A stretch of 34,552 nucleotides of DNA from an uncultured Alphaproteobacteria bacterium (GTDB taxonomy: Bacteria; Pseudomonadota; Alphaproteobacteria; Paracaedibacterales; CAITNM01). The stretch is taken from the NCBI GenBank assembly GCA_903874955.1, contig CAIQTY010000018.1, forward strand, positions 1 to 34,552, written 5' to 3'. Positions 26,673 to 34,167 of the stretch are shown here, piece by piece (position 1 is the first letter of the stretch; each line of letters starts with the position of its first letter). The notes beneath the pieces are model-generated. The model was not told the DNA's origin. It was given only the letters and a program-made list of their open reading frames with translations, and did not search any database. Both the position numbers and the translations under genes were made by a program.

Positions 26673-26843
26673 ATGGCAAAGAAATCAGCAACCTTAAATA
26701 TTAAGCTTCTAAGCACCGCAGATACGGGCTTTTTTTATGTCACAAAAAAAAATCCTCGCAAAAAGCCAGAAAAGCTTGAGCTTAAAAAATACGATCCAGT
26801 TGTGCGTAAGCATGTTGTGTTTCGTGAAGCAAAAATAAAATAG
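26673..26843 (+). CDS. rpmG: 50S ribosomal protein L33 (cysteine-free form)
   Basis: This 56-residue protein starts [19 protein letters not shown] and continues [20 protein letters not shown], then [17 protein letters not shown]. These are the standard signatures of bacterial L33. No cysteine is present, so it is the zinc-independent type, in line with the S14 of this genome. It is short, basic and complete. The HtrA-like protease gene begins four bases after its stop. Confidence 0.96.
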   Translation: MAKKSATLNIKLLSTADTGFFYVTKKNPRKKPEKLELKKYDPVVRKHVVFREAKIK

Positions 26844-26847
26844 TTTG

Positions 26848-28335
26848 ATGAAACCCCTTTTTTTATTCCCCATGGTAGCTAAGTGTTTTGTCGTTACCCT
26901 GGTTTTTTTTAGCTCCTTATTTGGAAGCGCTGATCCTAAGCTTTTGGCGAAACTTCAGCCCTATGTAGTGAGCATTAAATCGCGCAGTATTGTTGCTGCT
27001 TATGGTGATGTTTCACCCTCTGCAGGAACAGGTTTTATTTTTAATGCCAAAAAAGGTTACATTATATCGAATGCCCATGTTGCTTCTGGTCATAAGGTTA
27101 TTCCGGAATACCTCGCAATTTTGTCTTCTGGAAAAGAAATTACCCTAAAGCTTCTTTACAGCGATCCTTCAGTGGATTTAGCAGTTTTCCAGGCTAATCC
27201 TGATGAACTTGGCGTTTCTTCTGACCTAGCCATAAGTGATAAACCAGCTTCAATTGGAACGAACGTTCTCATTATTGGCAAAAATGAAAACCATCATTTT
27301 TCTACCCAAACAGGCGTTGTTGCTAATCCAAATGAAATCGAAGGGCATATGTCCCAGCACGCTATGCGTATTAGCTTAAACATGCAAGGCGGTGGAAGCG
27401 GTTCGATGGTTTATGACATTGCTGCTGGTGAGGTGATTGGGGTTATTTTTGCATCTAACATGGCAACTAGCGCCTTTGCTATTCCCATTTCCTATGGCAC
27501 CGATATTATTAATACGCTAGCAGCAAATAAAAGCCCTAAGCGTTTTTCTTTGGGGATAATTTTTGAATACAGTTCATTGGATGATTTAATCAAATTCTAC
27601 AGCTTCCCTGAAAGCGATGCGATTAAATACGCTAAAAAATATCCAGAATCTTTCCATAGGGCACTCAAAATTAAGACGATCCTGCCGGAAAGTTCTGCAG
27701 AAGGCGTTCTTCAAGCGGGCGACTGCATTTTGCAAATTAACGGTAAGGAAATAGGACCTAACTTATACTTATTTGATAAAACCGTGAACGAACTTGGTGA
27801 AGCAAATCAAAAAGCTGAGCTTTTGATTGTACGTTATGGTGAAAAAATGAAGCTAACATTGACTCCATACAGCATGACCCAACGTCAGGTCAAGCGGATG
27901 GTTGTTTTTGGTGGCGCCACTTTCTTTGAAGCTGATGATGTGATGATTCGTCGCTCAGGCCTAAAAGGTAAAAATCGTGTGCTCATAACAAATGCTCGCG
28001 TTGGTAGCGGATTCATCGAAAAGCTTCCTATGTTTCCAGGTTCAAACCATGCGCTAATATGCGTTGAGAAGCTAGGTAAAAGCGAAATAAACACATTAGA
28101 CGATGTTATTAAAGCTATCCCAACTCTAATGAAAACCGGTCGTTTCACCATCACTTTTAGGAACTACGGCATAAAAATTGGCTACGATTCTGTGATTATT
28201 TTTAATCAGGGTAGTCTTCTCGAAGATATTAGCCTCTTTGAGCAGGATGGAATTGCTGAGGAGTTCCGTTTTGATGATAAAAGCCACGAATGGACAGTGA
28301 ATCGTTTAGTGAGTGACGCGCCAGCAAGCCAATGA
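26848..28335 (+). CDS. HtrA/Deg-like trypsin-type serine protease with PDZ region
   Basis: This 495-residue protein is probably a periplasmic or exported protease. A hydrophobic N-terminal segment (residues 10-28) can act as a signal. The trypsin fold shows the triad H77 (IISNAHVAS), D110 (DPSVDLAVF) and S184 (QGGGSGSMV, where HtrA proteins have GNSGG). A PDZ domain (about 255-345) has ILPESSAEGVLQAGDCILQI. The C-terminal region (about 350-460) resembles the extra PDZ-like domain of Deg proteases of the DEG9/DegP2 type. The ATG at 26848 is four bases after rpmG; a TTG at 26845 adds one residue. Confidence 0.82.
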   Translation: MKPLFLFPMVAKCFVVTLVFFSSLFGSADPKLLAKLQPYVVSIKSRSIVAAYGDVSPSAGTGFIFNAKKGYIISNAHVASGHKVIPEYLAILSSGKEITLKLLYSDPSVDLAVFQANPDELGVSSDLAISDKPASIGTNVLIIGKNENHHFSTQTGVVANPNEIEGHMSQHAMRISLNMQGGGSGSMVYDIAAGEVIGVIFASNMATSAFAIPISYGTDIINTLAANKSPKRFSLGIIFEYSSLDDLIKFYSFPESDAIKYAKKYPESFHRALKIKTILPESSAEGVLQAGDCILQINGKEIGPNLYLFDKTVNELGEANQKAELLIVRYGEKMKLTLTPYSMTQRQVKRMVVFGGATFFEADDVMIRRSGLKGKNRVLITNARVGSGFIEKLPMFPGSNHALICVEKLGKSEINTLDDVIKAIPTLMKTGRFTITFRNYGIKIGYDSVIIFNQGSLLEDISLFEQDGIAEEFRFDDKSHEWTVNRLVSDAPASQ

Positions 28336-28413
28336 TTTGCTAACTGAACCTGCAAAAGCATGTTAAACATAGTGTACCGACCGGTCAATCCAGTTTTTTA
28401 AAGCGGAAACTAT

Positions 28414-28959
28414 TTATTGGCTTTTTACAATGGTTATTTGACAATTTCCGTAAATGCGTTGATCGTGTACTTTTAAATTTTCTTGCACTAAAACTTCCAT
28501 ACCCTTTTTTTGTTCAATAATAATAGTAGCATCTTTCGCAAGGAGCTTATTATCGCTCAAATACTGCAGTGCTTTGTATTCTAAACTTTCACCATAAGGT
28601 GGGTCAAGAAACACCAAATCAAAAGGTGTGCTTGAGCGTAATTGAAAAAAATTTTTAACAACTGACACCGTGTAAGTCGATACATTTAAAATACTGGTGA
28701 TATTTTTATTTAGGTTAGCTCCAGCTAAGGGGTTAATCTCGCAGAAAGTAGCCTTATTTGCCCCTCTGGACAATGCCTCAAGCCCTAGTGCTCCTGAGCC
28801 TGCAAAGCCATCTAGAACATTGAGTTCTTCAAAAGATAAAATATTGGTAAGAATATTAAATACGGCTTGACGCAGGCGGTCAGAGGTGGGTCTTGTTATT
28901 TCATTAGGTGGTAAACACAACCGTTTACCCTTAAAGCGGCCAGCACAAATGCGCAGCAT
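28414..28959 (-). CDS. rsmD: 16S rRNA (guanine-966-N2)-methyltransferase RsmD
   Basis: RsmD (181 residues) methylates G966 of 16S rRNA in the 30S subunit, using S-adenosylmethionine. It opens MLRICAGRFKGKRLCLPPNE with TRPTSDRLRQAVFNIL, the standard N terminus. The SAM site is at residues 50-67 (DGFAGSGALGLEALSRGA), and the catalytic DPPY is at 119-122. The start lies directly after the fis stop with no gap, so the three genes dusB, fis and rsmD probably form one transcript. Confidence 0.95.
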   Translation of the reverse strand: MLRICAGRFKGKRLCLPPNEITRPTSDRLRQAVFNILTNILSFEELNVLDGFAGSGALGLEALSRGANKATFCEINPLAGANLNKNITSILNVSTYTVSVVKNFFQLRSSTPFDLVFLDPPYGESLEYKALQYLSDNKLLAKDATIIIEQKKGMEVLVQENLKVHDQRIYGNCQITIVKSQ

Positions 28960-29187
28960 TTATAGCCCATGTTCATTAAGCTTTTTATGCAAGGTGTTGC
29001 GATTGATTCCTAAAATTCTCGCAGCCTTTGCTTTATTTCCTTTAACAGCGTGCAATGTCTGTTGAAAAAGAGGTCGCTCAACTTCATGCAGAACGGTATT
29101 GTAAAGACTAGAGTCAGTAATATTATCCCCTTGAGTATTAAAATACTCTTTAACCATTTTTTCTATAAGAGTTGCTATACCATTCAT
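28960..29187 (-). CDS. fis: Fis-family DNA-binding protein
   Basis: This 75-residue protein is a stand-alone Fis-type helix-turn-helix domain. The C-terminal half reads LHEVERPLFQQTLHAVKGNK, then AKAARILGINRNTLHKKLNE, matching both E. coli Fis and the DNA-binding end of alphaproteobacterial NtrC. The N terminus is short and has no receiver or AAA+ domain. It lies three bases after dusB. In gammaproteobacteria dusB-fis is a classic operon; in alphaproteobacteria dusB (nifR3) normally precedes ntrB-ntrC, so it may be a remnant of NtrC. Expected role: bending DNA near promoters or the origin. Confidence 0.88.
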   Translation of the reverse strand: MNGIATLIEKMVKEYFNTQGDNITDSSLYNTVLHEVERPLFQQTLHAVKGNKAKAARILGINRNTLHKKLNEHGL

Positions 29188-29190
29188 AAT

Positions 29191-30174
29191 TTATGTAGAC
29201 TCTATTTGTAGATGATAAAAATCTTGAACGATGTCTCGCATTTTCGAAGGGCAGTCAGTTTGATTTACGCGCACACGATAATCAGCAGAATCTTTCAGAC
29301 TTTTACTGTACCAACCCAGATGTTTCCGCGCAATCTTAACGCCGCCTTCTGTACCATAAAGATTTAAAATATCTTCAAAGTGCTCAAGAACAATATTTAA
29401 TTGATTGTTTAATGTTGGATCTTTCTGGAGTATTCCTGAGCTGATGTAATCGTATGCTTGCTTTATAAACCAAGGCCTGCCGTATGCTCCTCGCCCAATC
29501 ATCACGCCATCAGCGCCACTTTGCTCTAAAAGATTTTGTGCATCTTGGGGAGTTACAACATCTCCATTTCCAATCACCGGAACTTTTACAGCATTTTTGA
29601 CAGTGCGAATAAATCTCCAATCAGACTTTCCATTATAAAGTTGACATCGTGTGCGACCATGCACAGTGATCATTTTAATGCCAAGATCTTCCGCTATTTT
29701 AGCAAGCTTTGGTGCATTGCGGTTGCTGTCGTCCCAGCCGGTCCGCATTTTAAGGGTTACAGGAATTTTTACAGCTTTAACAGTTGCTTCAATGATTTTG
29801 GCCGCTAGCAGTTCATCGCGCATTAGGGCAGAACCTGCATGACCATTGACGACTTTTTTAACTGGGCAGCCCATATTGATGTCTATAACTTGTGCTCCTA
29901 GATCTTCATTGAGCTTTGCAGCTTCTGCCATTACATCAGGTTCGCAGCCAGCAAGTTGTACAACCATAGGCTCTTCACCATGGGCTTTAATCATCCGCAG
30001 GCTTTGCCTTGTTTGTCTTATCATCGCTTGACTTGCAATCATCTCAGATACGACCAGTCCAGCCCCCATGCGTTTCACAAGACTTCTAAACGCCATATCA
30101 CTAACACCCGTCATAGGAGCAAGGAAAACGTTCATGTCGAGGCTAACGGGGCCAATATTTATTTGCGAAGTCAT
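29191..30174 (-). CDS. dusB: tRNA-dihydrouridine synthase B
   Basis: DusB (327 residues) reduces uridines in tRNA using FMN and NADPH. The N terminus shows VFLAPMTGVSDMAFRSLVKR and GAGLVVSEMIASQAM. The active-site cysteine is C103 in DINMGCPVKKVVNGHAGSAL. The FMN-binding end has VPVIGNGDVVTPQDA and GADGVMIGRGAYGRPW. The length is typical of the NifR3/DusB subfamily. The upstream PAP2 gene is 68 bases away without a strong terminator between, so a distinct promoter is not certain. Confidence 0.95.
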   Translation of the reverse strand: MTSQINIGPVSLDMNVFLAPMTGVSDMAFRSLVKRMGAGLVVSEMIASQAMIRQTRQSLRMIKAHGEEPMVVQLAGCEPDVMAEAAKLNEDLGAQVIDINMGCPVKKVVNGHAGSALMRDELLAAKIIEATVKAVKIPVTLKMRTGWDDSNRNAPKLAKIAEDLGIKMITVHGRTRCQLYNGKSDWRFIRTVKNAVKVPVIGNGDVVTPQDAQNLLEQSGADGVMIGRGAYGRPWFIKQAYDYISSGILQKDPTLNNQLNIVLEHFEDILNLYGTEGGVKIARKHLGWYSKSLKDSADYRVRVNQTDCPSKMRDIVQDFYHLQIEST

Positions 30175-30242
30175 GACCTTGAAAATACGTTAAAAGTGCT
30201 TAAAAAACAAGCAAAATATTGTATTTGTTTTACCTGTTTTTG

Positions 30243-30881
30243 TTAACTTTTTTGATTTTGCCTTATTTCATTGCTATTTCTACTTTGAGGAACGTCTGGT
30301 AGAGGTTCTAGCGTGTCTTTCTTATCAATTTCGTTAGTTTTTTCAGGTGGTTTTGCAGGGTCATAGGGATCAGATGGTTGGTGTTTTAATGAGGTTTTTT
30401 CTGCTTGTGAGGTTGTGAAGAAGAAACCCGATAATCCTCCGATTAAAGCACCCCCTAGTATATCCGACCAATAATGTCTTTTAGCGTATACGCGAGAATA
30501 CCCAACAAAAGATGCAGAGCCGACAGCTGGTGCTCCGTAGGCCATTCCATAGCGCATTCCAAGGAAAGAAGCACCACTAAAGGCAAGGCTTGTATGACCT
30601 GACGGAAAAGAGTATTTACCACCTTTTGGTCTTTTTGAGTTAACTGCAAACTTTAAAGCCCAAGTGGCCGCCGTTGAAGCAGCAACGGTGTAAAAAAGCT
30701 CTTTCATCCCTTGAGTGTCGTCTTTCCCAAAAGCGATGAGTAGTGCTGTAACTGGAATGGTGATTTGAATGACGTCTCCTGCTCGTTCTATTGAACTATG
30801 CTTTTTTGCATAAATCGAGGATTGAGTGATGAAGGCTAATAGGGTTCCAAACAGGATTGATCTGAATTTTAAAGTGTACAT
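30243..30881 (-). CDS. PAP2-family phosphatase
   Basis: This 212-residue protein has the three motifs of PAP2 acid phosphatases: K77 to R84-P85 (KFAVNSKRP), P93-S94-G95-H96 (SFPSGHTS), and S129-R130 with H136 and D140 (SRVYAKRHYWSD). It probably dephosphorylates a lipid-linked substrate such as undecaprenyl pyrophosphate or phosphatidic acid on the outer face of the inner membrane. A signal-like segment (residues 7-25) leads, and several hydrophobic stretches follow. The last 60 residues are hydrophilic, charged and proline-rich (PSDPYDPAKPPEK), a tail that small PAP2 enzymes usually lack. The substrate is not certain. Confidence 0.88.
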   Translation of the reverse strand: MYTLKFRSILFGTLLAFITQSSIYAKKHSSIERAGDVIQITIPVTALLIAFGKDDTQGMKELFYTVAASTAATWALKFAVNSKRPKGGKYSFPSGHTSLAFSGASFLGMRYGMAYGAPAVGSASFVGYSRVYAKRHYWSDILGGALIGGLSGFFFTTSQAEKTSLKHQPSDPYDPAKPPEKTNEIDKKDTLEPLPDVPQSRNSNEIRQNQKS

Positions 30882-30932
30882 TTTATATGAAAACCAAAGA
30901 TAATATCAAACATTTTAACAAATATTCGCTTC

Positions 30933-30967
30933 AAAAAAAAGCTAATTAATCCCACTTACCTAATCAG
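30933..30967 (-). terminator. Possible terminator of proS
   Basis: On the minus strand CTGATTA (30967-30961) can pair with TAATTAG (30948-30942), with one mismatch and a 12-base loop, and eight T residues follow (30940-30933). It lies eight bases after the proS stop. The stem is AT-rich and weak. Confidence 0.35.
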
Positions 30968-30974
30968 TCACCCT

Positions 30975-32264
30975 TTAAAACTGGCGAGACTCTATCATAT
31001 TGATAGCAGCATCAATGCTTAAATCTTCTCTTTGGCCGGTTTTTCTATTTTTTATCTCAACGGTTTGATTAGTTAATGTTTTTGCACCGACAATCAATTG
31101 CCAAGGTAGGCCAATTAAATCCATATTAGAGAACTTAACGCCTGCGCGTTCACTACGATCGTCGTATAAAACACTGATGCAAGCATTCTCCAGGCGCGAG
31201 TGTAATTGTTCGCTAATCTCTTGGGTTTGTTGGTCATTTTTGGCGTCAACCAGGCCTACTTGAAAGGGTGCTACTTGCTCTGGCCAAATAATGCCATGCT
31301 CATCGTGGTTTGCCTCTATAATTGCCGCAACAAGTCTTGAGACTCCAATTCCATAGGATCCCATTTCTGGATAAATTGACTTACCGTCTGGTCCAGAAAC
31401 TTTTAAATTCATTGACTTTGAGTACTTGGTGCCAAAATAAAAAATATGACCCACTTCAATGCCACGCCTTGAAACTAACTGATCGTCAGAAATAGGGCAG
31501 CTGGCAGGGTCGTGTTTTTCATCGGCAACTGCATAGAGTTTGCCAAGTTTTTCCATGGAATAATCGCTCTCAGTAATGCTATCAAAAGCTTTGTCGTAAT
31601 AGATAGCGCTTTCGCCCGTATCTGCTACCACATGAAATTCATGGCTAAGATCACCACCAATCGCGCCGCTGTCAGCACGCATGGGGATAGCTTTAAGGCC
31701 CATTCTTGCAAAAGTGCGCAAATAAGCATTATACATTTTTTGATAGGCTGCACGCGCACTTTCAACATCAATATCAAAAGAGTAGGCATCCTTCATGTAA
31801 AATTCACGCCCTCGCATTACACCAAAGCGCGGACGAATTTCATCGCGGAATTTCCAATGAATTTGATATAGGCACAAAGGCAATTGGCGATAACTGCTTA
31901 GGTATTGCCTCACTAAATCAGTAATGATTTCTTCATGGGTGGGGCCGTATAGCATTTCCCGATCGTGGCGGTCTTTTATACGGAGCATTTCTTTGCCGTA
32001 GTCTTCGTAGCGTCCGCTTTCTTGCCACAAATGAGCTGGTTGGATAGTTGGCATTGTAACACGGTGGCAGCCAATCCTATCTTGTTCCTGGGCTACAATT
32101 TGTTCAATGCGTTTAAGAACTCTCTCACCAATTGGCAGCCACGAATATATACCTGATGTCGTTTGATTAATTAAACCTGCTCTCAGCATAAGGCGATGGG
32201 AGGCTATTTGGGCCTCGGCAGGCGTTTCTTTCAGAGTGGGTAGAAAATATTGGCTTAAACGCAT
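30975..32264 (-). CDS. proS: Prolyl-tRNA synthetase, short form without editing domain
   Basis: ProRS (429 residues) charges tRNA-Pro. Class II motifs are visible: motif 1 around LRAGLINQTTSGIYSWLPIG, motif 2 in WKFRDEIRPRFGVMRGREFY and motif 3 in GSYGIGVSRLVAAIIEA. The C-terminal anticodon-binding domain ends in TGQREDLSIDAA. It is about 140 residues shorter than the E. coli enzyme because the editing insertion between motifs 2 and 3 is absent, as in alphaproteobacteria and mitochondria. AAGGAGA lies seven bases ahead of the ATG at 32264. Confidence 0.96.
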   Translation of the reverse strand: MRLSQYFLPTLKETPAEAQIASHRLMLRAGLINQTTSGIYSWLPIGERVLKRIEQIVAQEQDRIGCHRVTMPTIQPAHLWQESGRYEDYGKEMLRIKDRHDREMLYGPTHEEIITDLVRQYLSSYRQLPLCLYQIHWKFRDEIRPRFGVMRGREFYMKDAYSFDIDVESARAAYQKMYNAYLRTFARMGLKAIPMRADSGAIGGDLSHEFHVVADTGESAIYYDKAFDSITESDYSMEKLGKLYAVADEKHDPASCPISDDQLVSRRGIEVGHIFYFGTKYSKSMNLKVSGPDGKSIYPEMGSYGIGVSRLVAAIIEANHDEHGIIWPEQVAPFQVGLVDAKNDQQTQEISEQLHSRLENACISVLYDDRSERAGVKFSNMDLIGLPWQLIVGAKTLTNQTVEIKNRKTGQREDLSIDAAINMIESRQF

Positions 32265-32433
32265 AAAAAATCTCCTTAACTACTCTTTATTTTTAAGGTA
32301 TTTTTATAGAGTTTGTCGAGGAACCAAATGCAAAAAGGCCTGCTTTTATCATTCTCTAGTTTTTTGCTGGAAAATAATTTGAAAATATTAAGATAGATTC
32401 TTTTGCATTGAACGTCTCAGAAATCTAAAGATT

Positions 32434-32448
32434 TTAACTCAGTCTTAA
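32434..32448 (+). promoter_or_regulatory. Candidate CtrA box upstream of ftsZ
   Basis: TTAA (32434-32437), seven bases, TTAA (32445-32448), then C, match the full alphaproteobacterial CtrA site TTAA-N7-TTAAC. It sits just ahead of a possible -35 element at 32455. In Caulobacter CtrA represses ftsZ. In AT-rich DNA such a match can occur by chance. Confidence 0.4.
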
Positions 32449-32454
32449 CGTATC

Positions 32455-32483
32455 TTGGTAATTATCTTGTTAAAAAATACTAA
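32455..32483 (+). promoter_or_regulatory. Candidate distal ftsZ promoter
   Basis: TTGGTA (32455-32460) and TACTAA (32478-32483) are separated by 17 bases. It directly follows the candidate CtrA box and would give a leader of about 110 bases to ftsZ. Pattern match only. Confidence 0.35.
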
Positions 32484-32486
32484 AAA

Positions 32487-32495
32487 ATATCCACA
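32487..32495 (+). promoter_or_regulatory. Possible DnaA box
   Basis: ATATCCACA differs from the DnaA consensus TTATCCACA at one position. It lies between the two candidate ftsZ promoters. DnaA activates ftsZ in Caulobacter, which makes the position notable, but a single box proves little. Confidence 0.3.
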
Positions 32496-32542
32496 AACGC
32501 GATTAGTTTTTCAAAAAAAATGCGATTTCATAAAAAAGTCAC

Positions 32543-32571
32543 TTGGTAGAATTAGTAAGACACGTTACAGT
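32543..32571 (+). promoter_or_regulatory. Candidate proximal ftsZ promoter
   Basis: TTGGTA (32543-32548) and TACAGT (32566-32571) have a 17-base spacer. The -35 is identical to that of the distal candidate. The -10 is 30 bases from the ftsZ start codon. The rest of the 337-base proS-ftsZ gap is AT-rich, with no gene. Confidence 0.5.
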
Positions 32572-32601
32572 AAAGATAGTTAAAAAAAGAATTGATTAAA
32601 T

Positions 32602-34083
32602 ATGCCCAAAACAAACTTGGTCCATGATGAGTTAGAACTTCGTCCACGTATTAGTGTTATAGGTGTTGGCGGTGCTGGTGGAAACGCTGTTAACAATATG
32701 ATTAGGGCTAAGCTTGAAGGGGTAGAATTTTTAATTGCAAACACTGATGCTCAGGCTCTTACCCAGTCTTTGGTGCCAAAAGAAAGGCGTATTCAGCTCG
32801 GTTTACACGTTACCCAGGGACTTGGGGCAGGATCCAAGCCTGATGTTGGAAAAGCTTCCGCCGAGGAATCAATCGAAGAGGTACTGGAAATCATTAGCGG
32901 TAGTAATATGCTGTTTATCACCGCTGGAATGGGGGGTGGTACTGGTAGTGGAGCTGCTCCTGTTATTGCGCGCGCTGCAAGAGAAATGGGCATATTAACC
33001 GTTGGTGTTGTTACACGTCCATTTAATTTTGAAGGTTCACACCGTTCACGTACAGCTGAAGGGGCAATCGATGAACTTCAACAATATGTTGATACTCTAA
33101 TCATAATTCCTAATCAAAACTTATTCCGTCTGGCTAATGAGCGCACAACCTTTGCTGACGCTTTCAAAATGGCAGATGATGTTCTTTATTCAGGTGTTCG
33201 CGGTGTAACTGATCTGATGATTATGCCTGGGCTGATTAACCTAGACTTTGCAGATATTCGTTCAGTGATGGCTGAAATGGGTAAGGCGATGATGGGAACA
33301 GGTGAAGCAGAAGGTGAACGACGTGCCCTTGATGCTTCAGAAGCTGCAATTTCGAATCCTTTATTAGATGACGTATCAATGAAGGGCGCACGCGGCGTAC
33401 TGATCAATATTACGGGCGGTTATGATATGACCTTATATGAGGTTGATGAAGCCGCAAATCGTATACGTGAAGATGTTGATTCTGATGCAAACATTATTTT
33501 TGGTTCAACATTTGATGAACGTTTGAATGGTAGAATGCGTGTTTCTGTAGTTGCTACAGGTATTGGTGGAATAGCGCCAACTTCTCAGCTTCACAGCCGT
33601 GCTACTATTTCTGTGCCCAATCAATCAGTTGGAAATAACGATGGATTCGGAGTAACAAGGCCCGTTACAAGTGGTAATGTTTTTTCAGCTTTTTCAGGGT
33701 TTAATCAAGCGTCTACTCAGGCAGCAACTGCTCATCATTATCAAGATTCTAATAATGAAGCCTTTGGAGAAGATAAAACTCAGCATCCTTATCCATCAGA
33801 AGATATGTTTGAGAATTATGAGGGGGCACAAGAAGGTTATCCTCAGTCTTCTCAGGAATCTTCTCATCATGATATGACGGGCAAAGAATTTATGCCTCAT
33901 GCTGAGCAACAACATCAAGTTGCAGAAAAAAAGAGAGGACCTAGTCTTTTTGAACGTTTTACCGGTGTAAGTCGTAAAGCCTCTCAGCAAAATCCGATTA
34001 TTGAAACAAATTTTCACCAACAGCCTCAAGAAAAGAAGGATGATCTTATTGATATTCCAGCATTTTTGCGTCGTGGCGGTTAG
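32602..34083 (+). CDS. ftsZ: Cell division protein FtsZ
   Basis: FtsZ (493 residues) is the tubulin-like GTPase that forms the division ring. The N-terminal GTPase domain shows [13 protein letters not shown] (residues 21-33), the tubulin signature GGGTGSG (111-117) and [11 protein letters not shown]. The C-terminal subdomain ends near residue 330. A long polar linker rich in Gln, Ser and His follows (about 330-478), and then the conserved tail [13 protein letters not shown], which binds FtsA and other partners. The long linker is typical of alphaproteobacteria. It is not next to ftsQ or ftsA here; proS is divergent upstream. Confidence 0.98.
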   Translation: MPKTNLVHDELELRPRISVIGVGGAGGNAVNNMIRAKLEGVEFLIANTDAQALTQSLVPKERRIQLGLHVTQGLGAGSKPDVGKASAEESIEEVLEIISGSNMLFITAGMGGGTGSGAAPVIARAAREMGILTVGVVTRPFNFEGSHRSRTAEGAIDELQQYVDTLIIIPNQNLFRLANERTTFADAFKMADDVLYSGVRGVTDLMIMPGLINLDFADIRSVMAEMGKAMMGTGEAEGERRALDASEAAISNPLLDDVSMKGARGVLINITGGYDMTLYEVDEAANRIREDVDSDANIIFGSTFDERLNGRMRVSVVATGIGGIAPTSQLHSRATISVPNQSVGNNDGFGVTRPVTSGNVFSAFSGFNQASTQAATAHHYQDSNNEAFGEDKTQHPYPSEDMFENYEGAQEGYPQSSQESSHHDMTGKEFMPHAEQQHQVAEKKRGPSLFERFTGVSRKASQQNPIIETNFHQQPQEKKDDLIDIPAFLRRGG

Positions 34084-34105
34084 GCTATTTGTTAATTATT
34101 AATAC

Positions 34106-34167
34106 ATTTTCTAAAAATTCCAGATAAATCGATATTACCCAGTGGATCCTAGGCTCAAGGCCTAGGA
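34106..34167. repeat. Dispersed hairpin repeat, copy C (left part)
   Basis: ATTTTCTAAAAATTCCAGAT at 34106-34125 matches the left end of copies A and B. The hairpin TCCTAGGC (34147-34154), loop TCAAG, GCCTAGGA (34160-34167) follows at about the same distance. The stem is different from A and B but again perfectly paired. Beyond the hairpin the sequence departs and enters the tandem repeat. It begins 22 bases after the ftsZ stop. Confidence 0.8.

Noticed and set aside
28376..28386. GACCGGTC palindrome between the protease gene and rsmD, as an operator or terminator
   Set aside because: It is a short isolated palindrome without a T run directly after it and with no known matching regulator.
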